Notes: generated by a model not told the origin, from the letters alone. Positions 15,945 through 23,550 are shown, numbered from the stretch's first letter. The stretch is 47,087 nt of DNA from DATAEY01 sp045805565 (GCA_045805565.1 JBJMKZ010000009.1:1-47087); one strand, 5' to 3'. Numbers and translations: made by a program.

Positions 15945-17176
15945 CGGCGGCGCTCGAGGGCGTGCGGGTACTCGACCTCTCGCGCCTGCTGCCGGGCGGC
16001 TTCTGCTCTCTGCTGCTGGCGGACTTCGGCGCGGAGGTGCTCAAGGTGGAGGACACCGGCATGGGCGACTACGTGCGCTGGGCGGCGCCCCACTACGACG
16101 GCGCGGCCGACAGCGCCACGTCGGCCCTGTTCCTGGCCCTGAACCGCAACAAGCGCTCGGTGCGCGTCAACCTCAAGGAGGAGGCGGGCCGCGAGGTGCT
16201 GCTGCGCCTGGCCGGGGAGTACGACGTGCTGCTGGAGTCGTTTCGCCCTGGGGTCCTGGAACGGCTCGGCGTCGGATACGAGCGGCTGCGCGAGCGCAAC
16301 TCCGGCCTGGTCTACTGCGCGATCACCGGCTACGGCCAGGATGGGCCCTACCGCGAGCGGTCGGGGCACGACCTCAACTACATCGGGCTGGTCGGGCTGC
16401 TCGGGCTCACCGGTGAGCGCGGCGGGCCGCCGATCCAGCCGGGAGGGCAGATCGCGGACATCGGTGGCGGGGCCCTGATGGCCGCCTTCGGCATCCTCGC
16501 CGCCCTGCGCGAGCGCGACCGCTCCGGCCACGGCCAGCTGGTCGACGTCTCGATGGCCGACGGCGCGCTGGCATGGCTGGCGATGGTGGCGGCGCGCTAC
16601 CTGTGCGACGACGTGGTGCCGCGCCGCGGGGATCCCGAGCTCGCCGGCAGGCTGATCTGCTACCGCCCCTACGCGTGCGCGGACGGATGGGTGACGCTCG
16701 GGGCGCTGGAGCCCAAGTTCTGGCAGGCGTGGTGTCGCGGCGTGGGTCGCGAGGACCTCGTTGCGGCGCAGTTCCAGGCGCCGGGCTCGGACGCCCACGC
16801 CGAGGTCGAGCGCATCTTCCTGGAGCGCACCCGCGAGCAGTGGCGGGCCTTCGCCTCCGAGCACGACTGCTGCCTGGAGCCGGTGCTCGAGCTCGACGAG
16901 GCGCTCAACTCGGCGCTGGTGGCGGCGCGCGAGATGGTGGTGGAGCTCGAGCAGCCCGGGGCCGGCGTCGTCCGCCAGCTCGGCGTCCCGGTGAAGCTGT
17001 CGCGCACGCCCGGCGGGTTGCGCCAGCCCGGCCCGGTGCTGGGCGAGCACACCGACGAGGTGCTGGCCGCCCTCGGCTACTCCGACGACGAGGTGGCGGC
17101 GCTGAAGGAGTCGGGAGCCGTGGCCGGGCCGGCGGCGCCACGGACAGGCCCTCCCACCCGATCGTTCATGTCATGA
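15941..17176 (+). CDS. CaiB/BaiF family (type III) CoA-transferase
   Basis: 411-residue formyl-CoA-transferase-like protein. Type III enzymes transfer CoA between carboxylates through an aspartyl intermediate. Seen: GVRVLDLSRLLPGGFCSLLLADFGAEVLKVE at the start (as overlapping family blocks), NRNKRSVRVNL, LLESFRPGVLERLG, CAITGYGQDGPYRERSGHD with the likely catalytic Asp near residue 150, and the GHGQLVDVSM block. In the operon it could activate or release the keto-acid pathway intermediates of the BKACE step. The start is GTG 15941 overlapping the BKACE stop, and the gene ends in ATGA with the MerR gene. Substrate unknown. Confidence 0.9.
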   Translation: MTAALEGVRVLDLSRLLPGGFCSLLLADFGAEVLKVEDTGMGDYVRWAAPHYDGAADSATSALFLALNRNKRSVRVNLKEEAGREVLLRLAGEYDVLLESFRPGVLERLGVGYERLRERNSGLVYCAITGYGQDGPYRERSGHDLNYIGLVGLLGLTGERGGPPIQPGGQIADIGGGALMAAFGILAALRERDRSGHGQLVDVSMADGALAWLAMVAARYLCDDVVPRRGDPELAGRLICYRPYACADGWVTLGALEPKFWQAWCRGVGREDLVAAQFQAPGSDAHAEVERIFLERTREQWRAFASEHDCCLEPVLELDEALNSALVAAREMVVELEQPGAGVVRQLGVPVKLSRTPGGLRQPGPVLGEHTDEVLAALGYSDDEVAALKESGAVAGPAAPRTGPPTRSFMS

Positions 17177-17877
17177 GCTCCAACGGCATGCTCAAGATGT
17201 CCGAGCTGGCCGAGCGCTCCGGGGTCAGCGCCGGCACGATCAAGCATTACCTGCGGGAGGGGCTGCTCCCCGAGCCCTTCCGCACCTCGCGCAACATGGC
17301 CTACTACCCGCCCGAGTTCGTGGAGCGCATCCAGCTCATCAAGCGGCTGCAGGAGCAGCGCTTCATGCCGCTGCGGGTGATTCGGGGGATGCTGGAGGAG
17401 GATCCCCGGCGGGTGCGCGCGATGGTCGAGCTCGAGGACCGGATCCTGGAGAGAGCGGCGGCCGCCCAGGAGCAGGGCCGGGTCTCGCGCGCCGAGGTGC
17501 GCCGCCGCTACGACGTCCCCGACAACGTGCTTGGTCGCCTGGAGGAGCTGGAGATCCTGAGCCCCAACTCCCGCGGGTACCACAGCGACGACGTCGCGAT
17601 CATCGCGGCGATCTCACGTTTCCGGGCCGGCGGCTACGACGAGCAGCTGGGCTTCACCGTCTATGACACGCTGCGCTTCCGGGAGGCGCTCGAGCCGCTG
17701 GTGGGCGAGGAGGTCGAGACGCTGCTCGACCGCCTGGCCGGGGAGGTCGACGCCGACCGGGCCCTGGAGATCATCGCCGCGGGCGCCGAGCCGCTCCGCG
17801 ACCTGGTGGGGGCGCTGCACTCCAAGCTGCTGCTGTCCGCCCTGCGTCGCGCCCGGGCAGGGCAGGCCTCGGACTGA
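17173..17877 (+). CDS. MerR-family transcriptional regulator
   Basis: 234 residues. N-terminal MerR winged helix-turn-helix: MSELAERSGVSAGTIKHYLREGLLP at about residues 9-33 as consecutive blocks, then YYPPEFVERIQLIKRLQEQRFMPL and a coiled-coil dimer helix. The C-terminal region (about 100-234) repeats a second MerR-like winged element (SRAEVRRRYDVPDNVLGRLEELEIL) and an effector-sensing helical tail without metal-binding Cys. It is probably the specific regulator of the preceding catabolic operon, acting at 11260-11350; CoA-ester sensing is an inference. Start ATG overlaps the CoA-transferase stop; the end lies nine bases from the convergent DUF2804 gene. Confidence 0.85.
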   Translation: MSSNGMLKMSELAERSGVSAGTIKHYLREGLLPEPFRTSRNMAYYPPEFVERIQLIKRLQEQRFMPLRVIRGMLEEDPRRVRAMVELEDRILERAAAAQEQGRVSRAEVRRRYDVPDNVLGRLEELEILSPNSRGYHSDDVAIIAAISRFRAGGYDEQLGFTVYDTLRFREALEPLVGEEVETLLDRLAGEVDADRALEIIAAGAEPLRDLVGALHSKLLLSALRRARAGQASD

Positions 17878-17886
17878 AGTCTGCGG

Positions 17887-18780
17887 CTACCAGAGGGCGT
17901 CGTGGCGCTCCATGACGCCATAGCCCTCGGCGAGCTCGAGCCCCCCGGGTAGTCGGCCGGCGAACGCGCCGAACGGCTGCTCGTAGCGGGAGCGGATCAG
18001 CACCAGGTTGTCGTCGCGCCGGCGGGTGGCCTCGCGGTGGAACGCCAGCTCGCCACCGTCCGAGAACTCCACCCGCGAGAGGTCCGCGGCGAAGCGCACC
18101 GGCCCGATCTCGCTCGGCTGCCCCTCCACCCACAGGGTGCGCTCGCTGTCCTGCGCGGAGTCGTGCACGCCTTCCACGAGGTTCCATGCCACCGTCCGCC
18201 CGTCCGCGACGGTCCCGTGCCCAGCCGACCATCGCCACGACGTGCGGCGCGGGTGGTAGCCGGCGCTGACATCGACGAAGGCCGGGCGCTCCAAGCCCCA
18301 CGCGCGACCGCCGGCGCGGACGCTCCCGTGGGCGGTCGCCGCCCCGTCCTTGCGGGTCCATGCGTAGCCCCCGGGGTCGGGCGTGACCACCTCGACGGCC
18401 GCGCCCTCCTCGAGCCGCAGGTCCACCTCGACGTCCGAGTCGTGCACGGCGACGATCCTCGGCTCCACCCGCACACGCCCGCCGCCGCCCCCCGGCCGGG
18501 TGCGCTGGTACAGGCGCCGGCGGTCGCGGTCCCACACCGCCCACCACGCCTGCCGGGCGGGGCCGATCCGCGCCGTACCGGCGCACAGCATCAGGTCGGG
18601 CCCGTACACGCCCACGTAGTGCCAGCGCTTGAGCAACCGCGCGCCGCGCCAGGCCGGCATCCGCCCGGGCGGGAGGGGAATGCCGGACGGCCGCGCGGCG
18701 CCGGGGCCGCGCCACGGGCGCTCGAGGGTGGCGGGGGAGGGGACGGCTATGCTGCCCTTGCCGATTGACTGACCAGTCAA
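17887..18780 (-). CDS. DUF2804 family protein
   Basis: About 297 residues of the DUF2804 family, function unknown. Recognisable blocks: PLPPGRMPAWRGARLLKRW followed by HYVGVYGPDLMLCAG, GYHPRRTSWRWSAG in the middle and the C-terminal GYGVMERHDALW. The predicted structure of the family is a beta-sandwich resembling lipocalin/AttH-like proteins; no catalytic residues are known. The start is uncertain. The only in-frame options upstream of the conserved block are TTG at 18780, inside the palindrome at 18764-18781, or GTG at 18804, inside the neighbouring gene; ATG at 18660 would cut the conserved block. I give TTG 18780. It diverges from the nitrilase gene. Confidence 0.75.
   Translation of the reverse strand: MTGQSIGKGSIAVPSPATLERPWRGPGAARPSGIPLPPGRMPAWRGARLLKRWHYVGVYGPDLMLCAGTARIGPARQAWWAVWDRDRRRLYQRTRPGGGGGRVRVEPRIVAVHDSDVEVDLRLEEGAAVEVVTPDPGGYAWTRKDGAATAHGSVRAGGRAWGLERPAFVDVSAGYHPRRTSWRWSAGHGTVADGRTVAWNLVEGVHDSAQDSERTLWVEGQPSEIGPVRFAADLSRVEFSDGGELAFHREATRRRDDNLVLIRSRYEQPFGAFAGRLPGGLELAEGYGVMERHDALW
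18748..18753 (+). promoter_or_regulatory. Candidate -10 box of the nitrilase-tetR operon
   Basis: TATGCT on the plus strand, 11 bp before the palindrome at 18764. Transcription would begin near 18760, placing the palindrome directly at the transcription start, a common position for a repressor. No good -35 was found. Confidence 0.35.
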
Positions 18781-18781
18781 T
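18764..18781. promoter_or_regulatory. 18-bp palindromic operator, likely for the TetR-family repressor
   Basis: ATTGACTG and CAGTCAAT form perfect eight-base arms around an AC centre. Its size and symmetry match TetR/FadR-type operators. It lies between DUF2804 and the nitrilase gene, whose operon encodes a TetR-family protein at 19637-20272. The repressor probably autoregulates here and may control both directions. Confidence 0.7.
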
Positions 18782-19637
18782 CCAACCACTCGAGGAGAAG
18801 GCACCGCTGCTGGCAGCCGCCGTCCAGCTCAACTCGACCGACGACGTCGCGCGCAACCGGGCGATCGCCGAACGGCTCGTGCGCGAGGCGGCGGGGCGGG
18901 GGGCGCAACTGGTCGTGCTGCCCGAGAAGTGGAATCTGCTGGCGCAGCCGGAACGCATGCTAGAGGCGGCCGAGCCCCTCGACGGCCCCTCGACGACCTG
19001 GGCCTGCGAGCTGGCGCGGGAGCTGCGGATCGACCTGGTGGCAGGATCGATCGTCGAGCGCGCCGAAGGTCGCGACAAGGGCTTCAACACCAGTGTCCAC
19101 GCCGGGCCCGACGGCGAGCCGCGGGCGGTGTATCGCAAGCTGCACCTGTTCGACGTCGAGGTGGCGGGCACCGTCTACCGCGAGTCCGAGACCGAGGAGC
19201 CCGGGGAGGACATCGCCGTGTCGCGCACCGCCGCCGGCGCCGGCCTGGGCCTGAGCGTGTGCTACGACCTGCGCTTCCCCGAGCTCTACCGGATCCTCGC
19301 CGTACGGGGGGCGCGGATCCTGACCGTCCCGTCCGCGTTCACCCTGGCCACCACGCGAGAGCACTGGGAGGTCCTGCTGCGGGCGCGGGCAATCGAGAAC
19401 CAGGCGTTCGTGGTGGCGGCCAACCAGGTGGGCGTGCACCCGCCCGGACACCGTTGCGGTGGCCGCTCGATGATCGTCGATCCCTGGGGGGTGGTCCTGG
19501 CGCAGGCTCCCGACCGGGAGGCGGCGATCGTGGTCGAGCTCGACCTCGCCGCCCAGGACGAGGTGCGAGCCAAGCTCCCCTCCCTGGCCAACCGCCGCCC
19601 CGAGGCCTACCGCTGGCCCGAGGAGGTCCCCGCCTGA
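18765..19637 (+). CDS. Carbon-nitrogen hydrolase (nitrilase superfamily, Nit1/omega-amidase-like)
   Basis: Up to 290 residues. The Glu-Lys-Cys triad is seen in LPEKWNL, YRKLHLFDVEVAG and SVCYDLRFPELYR. FTLATTREHWEVLLRARAIENQ and SMIVDPWG follow as in the Nit1/deaminated-glutathione amidase and omega-amidase group. It would hydrolyse an amide to a carboxylate and ammonia. The given start is TTG at 18765, which falls inside the palindromic operator and has no Shine-Dalgarno sequence. A strong GAGGAGAAGG at 18791-18800 precedes CTG codons at 18807 and 18810, exactly where homologues begin (LLAAAVQLNS), so a CTG start is quite possible. It is followed by tetR in TGATG overlap. Confidence 0.87.
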   Translation: MTDQSIQPLEEKAPLLAAAVQLNSTDDVARNRAIAERLVREAAGRGAQLVVLPEKWNLLAQPERMLEAAEPLDGPSTTWACELARELRIDLVAGSIVERAEGRDKGFNTSVHAGPDGEPRAVYRKLHLFDVEVAGTVYRESETEEPGEDIAVSRTAAGAGLGLSVCYDLRFPELYRILAVRGARILTVPSAFTLATTREHWEVLLRARAIENQAFVVAANQVGVHPPGHRCGGRSMIVDPWGVVLAQAPDREAAIVVELDLAAQDEVRAKLPSLANRRPEAYRWPEEVPA

Positions 19638-20272
19638 TGGCGACCGCCCGCGCCCAGGCCGCCGCCGACAAGCGCCGCGCCATCCTGGACGCGGCGGTGC
19701 GGGTGTTCGCCCGCCAGGGGTTCCACGGCTGCCGGGTCTCGGACATCGCCGACGAGGCGGGCGTGGCCTACGGCCTCGTGTACCACTACTTCGACTCCAA
19801 GGACGAGATCCTGGACACGCTCTTCCTCGAGCGCTGGGACCTCCTGCTGGCGGCGATCGCCGACGTGGATGCGCGCGATCGCCTCTCGGCGCGCGACAAG
19901 CTGTACGAGGTCGCCTCGTTCATCGTGGACTCGTACCGCCACGACCCGGACCTGATGAAGGTCATCATCGTCGAGGTGACCCGGGCCGCGAACTCGTTCG
20001 GGCGCACCCACGTGGCCAAGATCCGCGAGGCCTACGACGGGATCGCCGAGATCGTCCAGAAGGCCCAGGACGATGGGACCTTCACGACCGCGGTCACCGC
20101 CCGGTTCGCGGCGCTGGCGTTCTACGGAGCCATCGAGCAGGTCCTCACCGCCTGGATCTTCGACCTGCTGCCGCGGCACGAGCACGATTACGAGCAGGCG
20201 AAGCGGTTCGTGGTGGAGACGGTGTGCGGGGGACTGGAAGCGGGATCCGGGCTTCCGCCCGCCCGCCTCTGA
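19637..20272 (+). CDS. TetR-family transcriptional repressor
   Basis: 211 residues. N-terminal TetR helix-turn-helix at about residues 12-58: KRRAILDAAVRVFARQGF, then VSDIADEAGVAYGLVYHYFDSKDEI as overlapping blocks. The C-terminal ligand-binding domain (FIVDSYRHDPDLMKVIIVEVTRAA, then FYGAIEQVLTAWIF) resembles the TetR_C domains of FadR-type acyl-CoA sensors, although the ligand is not known. Its ATG overlaps the nitrilase stop, so the enzyme and repressor are cotranslated. The best operator candidate is the palindrome 18764-18781 at the head of the operon. Confidence 0.9.
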   Translation: MATARAQAAADKRRAILDAAVRVFARQGFHGCRVSDIADEAGVAYGLVYHYFDSKDEILDTLFLERWDLLLAAIADVDARDRLSARDKLYEVASFIVDSYRHDPDLMKVIIVEVTRAANSFGRTHVAKIREAYDGIAEIVQKAQDDGTFTTAVTARFAALAFYGAIEQVLTAWIFDLLPRHEHDYEQAKRFVVETVCGGLEAGSGLPPARL

Positions 20273-20287
20273 TTTACTGCGGCCGCG

Positions 20288-20422
20288 ATGGAGCACGACC
20301 TCGTCAAGCGCCTCGTGTGGTCCGGGCTGGTGGCCGGGCTGGGTGCCCTGGCAAGCGTCGCGGTACAGCGGATCGCCACCATGATCTGGCGCCGCGCCTA
20401 CGGGGAGGACCCGCCCGAGTGA
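20288..20422 (+). CDS. Small DUF4235-like membrane protein
   Basis: 44 residues, below usual length cut-offs: LVKRLVWSGLVAGLGALASV as a single hydrophobic helix followed by RIATMIWRRAYGEDPPE. The ending W-R-x-x-x-G-E-x-PP is the hallmark of DUF4235 proteins, which in Thermoleophilia-type genomes sit beside holin-X and DUF3618 proteins, as here. Function unknown. ATG at 20288; the stop overlaps the next gene as GTGA. Confidence 0.65.
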   Translation: MEHDLVKRLVWSGLVAGLGALASVAVQRIATMIWRRAYGEDPPE

Positions 20423-20670
20423 CCGACGAGCCCATCAGCGACCGGCCCGAGGAGTCGCAGGAGCCCGGAGCGTCCGAGCCCGCGGGGCCGTCCGCCTCCG
20501 CGTCCTACGCCGATCCGGAGGCTTCCAGCGCGCCACCGCCCTACGCGCCCTCCGAGGCGGTCTCGGGCCTCGTCGAGCCGGAGTCGGGCCCACCACCCGA
20601 GCTCCTGGTGGGCGCGGCGTTCGCCGGCGGCGTGGCCCTGGCCCTGATCCTGCGCCGTCTCACGTCCTGA
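20419..20670 (+). CDS. Small protein with disordered N-terminus and one membrane helix
   Basis: 83 residues. Residues 1-55 are rich in Pro, Ser, Glu and Ala without hydrophobic core, and are probably disordered. A single C-terminal hydrophobic segment (LLVGAAFAGGVALALIL) ends in RRLTS, so a tail-anchored topology is likely. The GTG start overlaps the DUF4235-like stop. No family recognised; the company of envelope proteins suggests a membrane role. Confidence 0.6.
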   Translation: MTDEPISDRPEESQEPGASEPAGPSASASYADPEASSAPPPYAPSEAVSGLVEPESGPPPELLVGAAFAGGVALALILRRLTS

Positions 20671-20693
20671 CCCACGACCCCAGGGGCATCCAC

Positions 20694-21194
20694 ATGGCCT
20701 TCGAACAGCGTCCCCCCTCCGACGGCTCGGCCCAGACGATCGCCGCCGCGGTGACCGAGATCTCGGATCGGGCCACGCTGCTGATCCGCGAGGAGATCGA
20801 GCTCGCCAAGGCCGAGGTGACCGAGAAGGTCACCAAGCTGATCAAGGGCGCCGTGGTGGCGATCGTCGCCGGGGTCTTCGCGGTTCTGGGCCTGATCTTC
20901 CTGCTGCACGGTCTGTCGTGGCTGCTCGCGGAGTACCTGTTCAGCCGCGCCACGTGGGGGTTCCTCGTCGTCGCCGGCATGCTGTTCGTGCTCGGTGCGA
21001 TCGCCGGCTTCGTGGCCGTCCGCTGGCTGCGCTTCGGCGCGCCGCCCACGCCCGAGATGGCCATCGACGAGGCGCAGCGGATACGCGCCACCTTCACCGG
21101 TGAGCCCGGCGGAGCGCTCGAGGCGGCCGCCGCCCGGGCCGAGGCGGGTCTGTCGCCGGGCGAGGTCGAGCGGTCGCGACCGGAGCGCCCGTGA
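20694..21194 (+). CDS. Holin-X / DUF1469 family membrane protein
   Basis: 166-residue protein of the actinobacterial holin-X (phage_holin_3_6, DUF1469) family. An amphipathic N-terminal helix (LLIREEIELAKAEVTEKV) is followed by two transmembrane helices: AVVAIVAGVFAVLGLIFLLH near residue 55 and FLVVAGMLFVLGAIAGFVAV near residue 90. The long polar tail has Ala/Arg/Glu. Despite the name, these are chromosomal envelope proteins of unknown function, commonly next to DUF3618, with no lysis gene nearby here. The stop overlaps the GTG of the DUF3618 gene. Confidence 0.8.
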   Translation: MAFEQRPPSDGSAQTIAAAVTEISDRATLLIREEIELAKAEVTEKVTKLIKGAVVAIVAGVFAVLGLIFLLHGLSWLLAEYLFSRATWGFLVVAGMLFVLGAIAGFVAVRWLRFGAPPTPEMAIDEAQRIRATFTGEPGGALEAAAARAEAGLSPGEVERSRPERP

Positions 21195-21421
21195 TGGCGG
21201 ATCGCAGCCCTGCCGAGATCCGGGCCTCGATCGAGAGCAATCGCGCCCAGATGGGTCTGGCCGTCGAGCGGCTTCGCGGCGAGGTCACCGAGCTGACCGA
21301 CTGGCGGATGCAGATCCGGCGCCACCGCAAGCAGGTACTGATCGGCGCCGCGGTGGCCGGCTTCGTCGTGGGCGGTGGCATCGCAGCGCTCACCGGCGTC
21401 CTGCGCCGCCGCCAGGACTAG
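21191..21421 (+). CDS. DUF3618 family protein
   Basis: 76 residues. The N-terminal RSPAEIRASIESNRAQMG block with VERLRGEVTELTDWR and a C-terminal single membrane helix (VLIGAAVAGFVVGGGIAAL) match DUF3618 (the I-x-x-x-R-x-x-M/L-x-x-T-[VL]-x-x-[IL] heptad-like layout). Function unknown; almost always beside a holin-X protein, as here. It starts with GTG 21191 overlapping the holin-X stop, or with ATG at 21194. Gap 21422-21494 then separates it from the permease gene. Confidence 0.75.
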   Translation: MMADRSPAEIRASIESNRAQMGLAVERLRGEVTELTDWRMQIRRHRKQVLIGAAVAGFVVGGGIAALTGVLRRRQD

Positions 21422-21480
21422 TGGGCGACTCGCAGGCTCGTCGCGCTCGAGGGTGCCGGGGCCGCGTCCGCGTGGGTCCA

Positions 21481-21486
21481 TACGCT
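21481..21486 (+). promoter_or_regulatory. Candidate leaderless -10 box for the AI-2E-family permease
   Basis: TACGCT eight bases before the ATG at 21495, with no Shine-Dalgarno sequence between. No clear -35. Confidence 0.4.
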
Positions 21487-21494
21487 CTCGGGCG

Positions 21495-22592
21495 ATGGCC
21501 TCCGCGACGCCGTCCACGCGCTCGATCGCCAAGATCTTCTTCACCGTCGTCGCGCTGGCCGGCCTCACCTACCTGCTCTACCTGCTGCGAAGCATCCTGG
21601 GGCTGCTGTGCATCGCGGTCTTCCTGGCCGCCGCCCTCGGCCCCGCGGTGGACTTCTTCGCCCGGCGGCGACTGCCTCGCCCGCTGGCCATCCTGCTGGT
21701 CTACGTCCTGATCTTGGTCGGCATCTTCGGCGTCGGCCTGCTGATCGTCCCGCCGATCGCCTCCCAGGTGCAGCAGCTGTCGCGGGACATTCCCGGCTAC
21801 CTACAGGACCTGCAGCGCAACCCGCAGTTCCGGCGCTACGACCAGAAGTACGGGATCACCGCCAAGCTGACCGAGCAGGCGCGCAGCCTTCCATCGCGCC
21901 TGGCCGACGCCGCCGGCGCCCTGCAGGCGGTCACGGTCGGCGTCTTCGGCGCCGTCGTCCAGCTGGTGACCGTCCTGACCATCGTGTTCTTCCTGCTGCT
22001 CGACGGCGCGCGGCTGGCGGACTTCGCGTTTCGATTGCTCCGGCCAGAGCACCAGCGGCGCTACCGCGCGCTGGCCGCCGACATCTACGGCGCCACCGCC
22101 GGCTACGTCGCCGGCAACCTGGCCATCAGCATCATGGCGGGCACGACCACGTACGTGACGCTCGCTCTCCTGGGAGTCCCGTTCGCCATCCCGCTGGCAG
22201 TGCTGATGGCCTTCCTGGACCTCATTCCACTGGTCGGCGCGACGATCGCGGGAGTGGTCGTCGGGCTGGTCACCCTGTTCGTCGATTTCCCGACAGCGAC
22301 CCTCGTCTGGATCGCGGTGTTCGTGCTCTACCAGCAGCTGGAGAACAACGTGCTGCAGCCGGTCGTCTACCGGCGCACGGTCAACGTGCCGCCCCTGGTG
22401 GTGATCGTCGCCGTGCTGGCGGGCGGATCGCTGCTGGGAGTCCTCGGGGCGCTGATGGCCATTCCCGTCGCCGCCGCCATCCAGATCTTCGTCCGCGACG
22501 CGTGGCGGCTGCGCCACCAGCCCCGGGTGCCCCCGGACGCGGCCCCGCCTCCCGACGAGCCCGGCGCTGCGCCGCCGCCCGAGCCGGCCTAG
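21495..22592 (+). CDS. AI-2E family transporter (PerM/UPF0118)
   Basis: 365-residue polytopic membrane protein with about eight helices: LAGLTYLLYLLRSILGLLCIAVFLAAALGPAVDFF at the start as neighbouring helices, and the family block VPFAIPLAVLMAFLDLIPLVGATIAG at about residues 230-255, then YQQLENNVLQPVVYRR. Members include the autoinducer-2 exporter TqsA and the Na+(Li+)/H+ antiporters of the UPF0118 family, so the substrate is open. The C-terminus is a proline-rich tail. It ends on a CTAG shared with the convergent DegV gene. Confidence 0.87.
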   Translation: MASATPSTRSIAKIFFTVVALAGLTYLLYLLRSILGLLCIAVFLAAALGPAVDFFARRRLPRPLAILLVYVLILVGIFGVGLLIVPPIASQVQQLSRDIPGYLQDLQRNPQFRRYDQKYGITAKLTEQARSLPSRLADAAGALQAVTVGVFGAVVQLVTVLTIVFFLLLDGARLADFAFRLLRPEHQRRYRALAADIYGATAGYVAGNLAISIMAGTTTYVTLALLGVPFAIPLAVLMAFLDLIPLVGATIAGVVVGLVTLFVDFPTATLVWIAVFVLYQQLENNVLQPVVYRRTVNVPPLVVIVAVLAGGSLLGVLGALMAIPVAAAIQIFVRDAWRLRHQPRVPPDAAPPPDEPGAAPPPEPA

Positions 22593-23461
22593 CTCGCGGG
22601 CCGGACGAACCTCGCCGGCACCCCGCCGACGCCGATCAGCCCCGGCCCGACGTGGGTTCCGATCACCGGGCCGATCTCGGAGACGAACAGCGGCTCGCAC
22701 CCGAACATCTCGCGCCCTCGCTCGACCAGGCGCTCGCTCTGCTCGGGCGCCTGGATGTGCTGGATCACCCAGCCGTCGGCGCCATCCTCGCGGCGGCTGC
22801 GCAGGTAGTCGACCATTCGCTCGAAGGCGCGCCGCGCGGTGCGAACCCGCTCCACCGGCGTGATCTCGGACTCGAGGGTCAGGATCGGCTTGATCCTCAG
22901 GGTGGAACCAACCCAGGCGCGAGCGGCGCCGACCCGCCCGCCCCGGCGAAGGAATTCGAGCGTGTCGACGCAGAACCACATCTTCAGCTCCGCGCGCGCA
23001 GCCTGCGCCCGCCGCACGACGCCCTCGACGTCGCCACCTTCGCGCGCCGCCGCCGCGGCCGCCAGCACGACGCAGCCGAACCCCCCGCACGCCGTGGCGG
23101 AGTCCATCACCTCGATGCGCCCGCCACGCCCCTCCTCGTCGAGCTGCGCCTTGGCCGCCAGGGCCGACTCGTAGGTCCCCGAGATGCCTGCCGCGAGGTG
23201 GATGGAGACGATCTCCTGCCCGGCCTCCAACAGAGGCCGATAGACGGCGATGAAGTCGCCGACCGACGGCTGCGAGGTGGTGGGCAGCTCGGTGCCGGCG
23301 CGCAGCCGGTCGTAGTAGGCGTCGAAGTCGGGGAGGTCCGCCTCGCGGTCGGCGCGGCCATTCCAGTGCACGTACAGGCTGACCTGATGCAGCCCGTGGG
23401 CGTCGGCCAGCGCGCGCGGCAGGTAGTGCGTGGTGTCCGTGACCACGGCGACCCGATCCAC
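22589..23461 (-). CDS. DegV family fatty-acid-binding protein
   Basis: 290 residues of DegV/FakB type. Seen: VAVVTDTTHYLP at the N-terminus, TSQPSVGDFIAVYRPLLE near residue 62, SIHLAAGISGTYESA, FCVDTLEFLRRGGRVGAARAWVG, and the C-terminal GPVIGTHVGPGLIGVG. FakB proteins bind fatty acids and present them to the FakA kinase for phosphorylation. No FakA (DAK) gene lies in the window. Start GTG at 23461 lies six bases after a TANNNT box, so the mRNA is probably leaderless. The stop overlaps the convergent permease gene. Confidence 0.88.
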   Translation of the reverse strand: MDRVAVVTDTTHYLPRALADAHGLHQVSLYVHWNGRADREADLPDFDAYYDRLRAGTELPTTSQPSVGDFIAVYRPLLEAGQEIVSIHLAAGISGTYESALAAKAQLDEEGRGGRIEVMDSATACGGFGCVVLAAAAAAREGGDVEGVVRRAQAARAELKMWFCVDTLEFLRRGGRVGAARAWVGSTLRIKPILTLESEITPVERVRTARRAFERMVDYLRSRREDGADGWVIQHIQAPEQSERLVERGREMFGCEPLFVSEIGPVIGTHVGPGLIGVGGVPARFVRPAS

Positions 23462-23467
23462 CCGCCG

Positions 23468-23473
23468 ACCCTA
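23468..23473 (-). promoter_or_regulatory. Candidate leaderless -10 box for DegV
   Basis: TAGGGT on the minus strand, six bases before GTG 23461. No ribosome-binding site between. Only 89 bp separate this start from the divergent gene at 23551. Confidence 0.45.
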
Positions 23474-23538
23474 GCAGCGGCCCTGACCCCGTCCGGGGAC
23501 GCCACGCCGGGCGGACCCACCTGCCGGGGGCCAGCGGT

Positions 23539-23544
23539 TACCCT
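23539..23544 (+). promoter_or_regulatory. Candidate leaderless -10 box for the glutaredoxin-like gene
   Basis: TACCCT six bases before GTG 23551 with no Shine-Dalgarno sequence. The same hexamer at the same distance precedes the CDF gene on the other strand at 3998-4003. Confidence 0.45.
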
Positions 23545-23550
23545 GGCGCC

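Noticed and set aside
20694..21194. Holin as evidence of a prophage
   Set aside because: The holin-X family is a chromosomal actinobacterial family, and no lysin, capsid, integrase or att site is visible.
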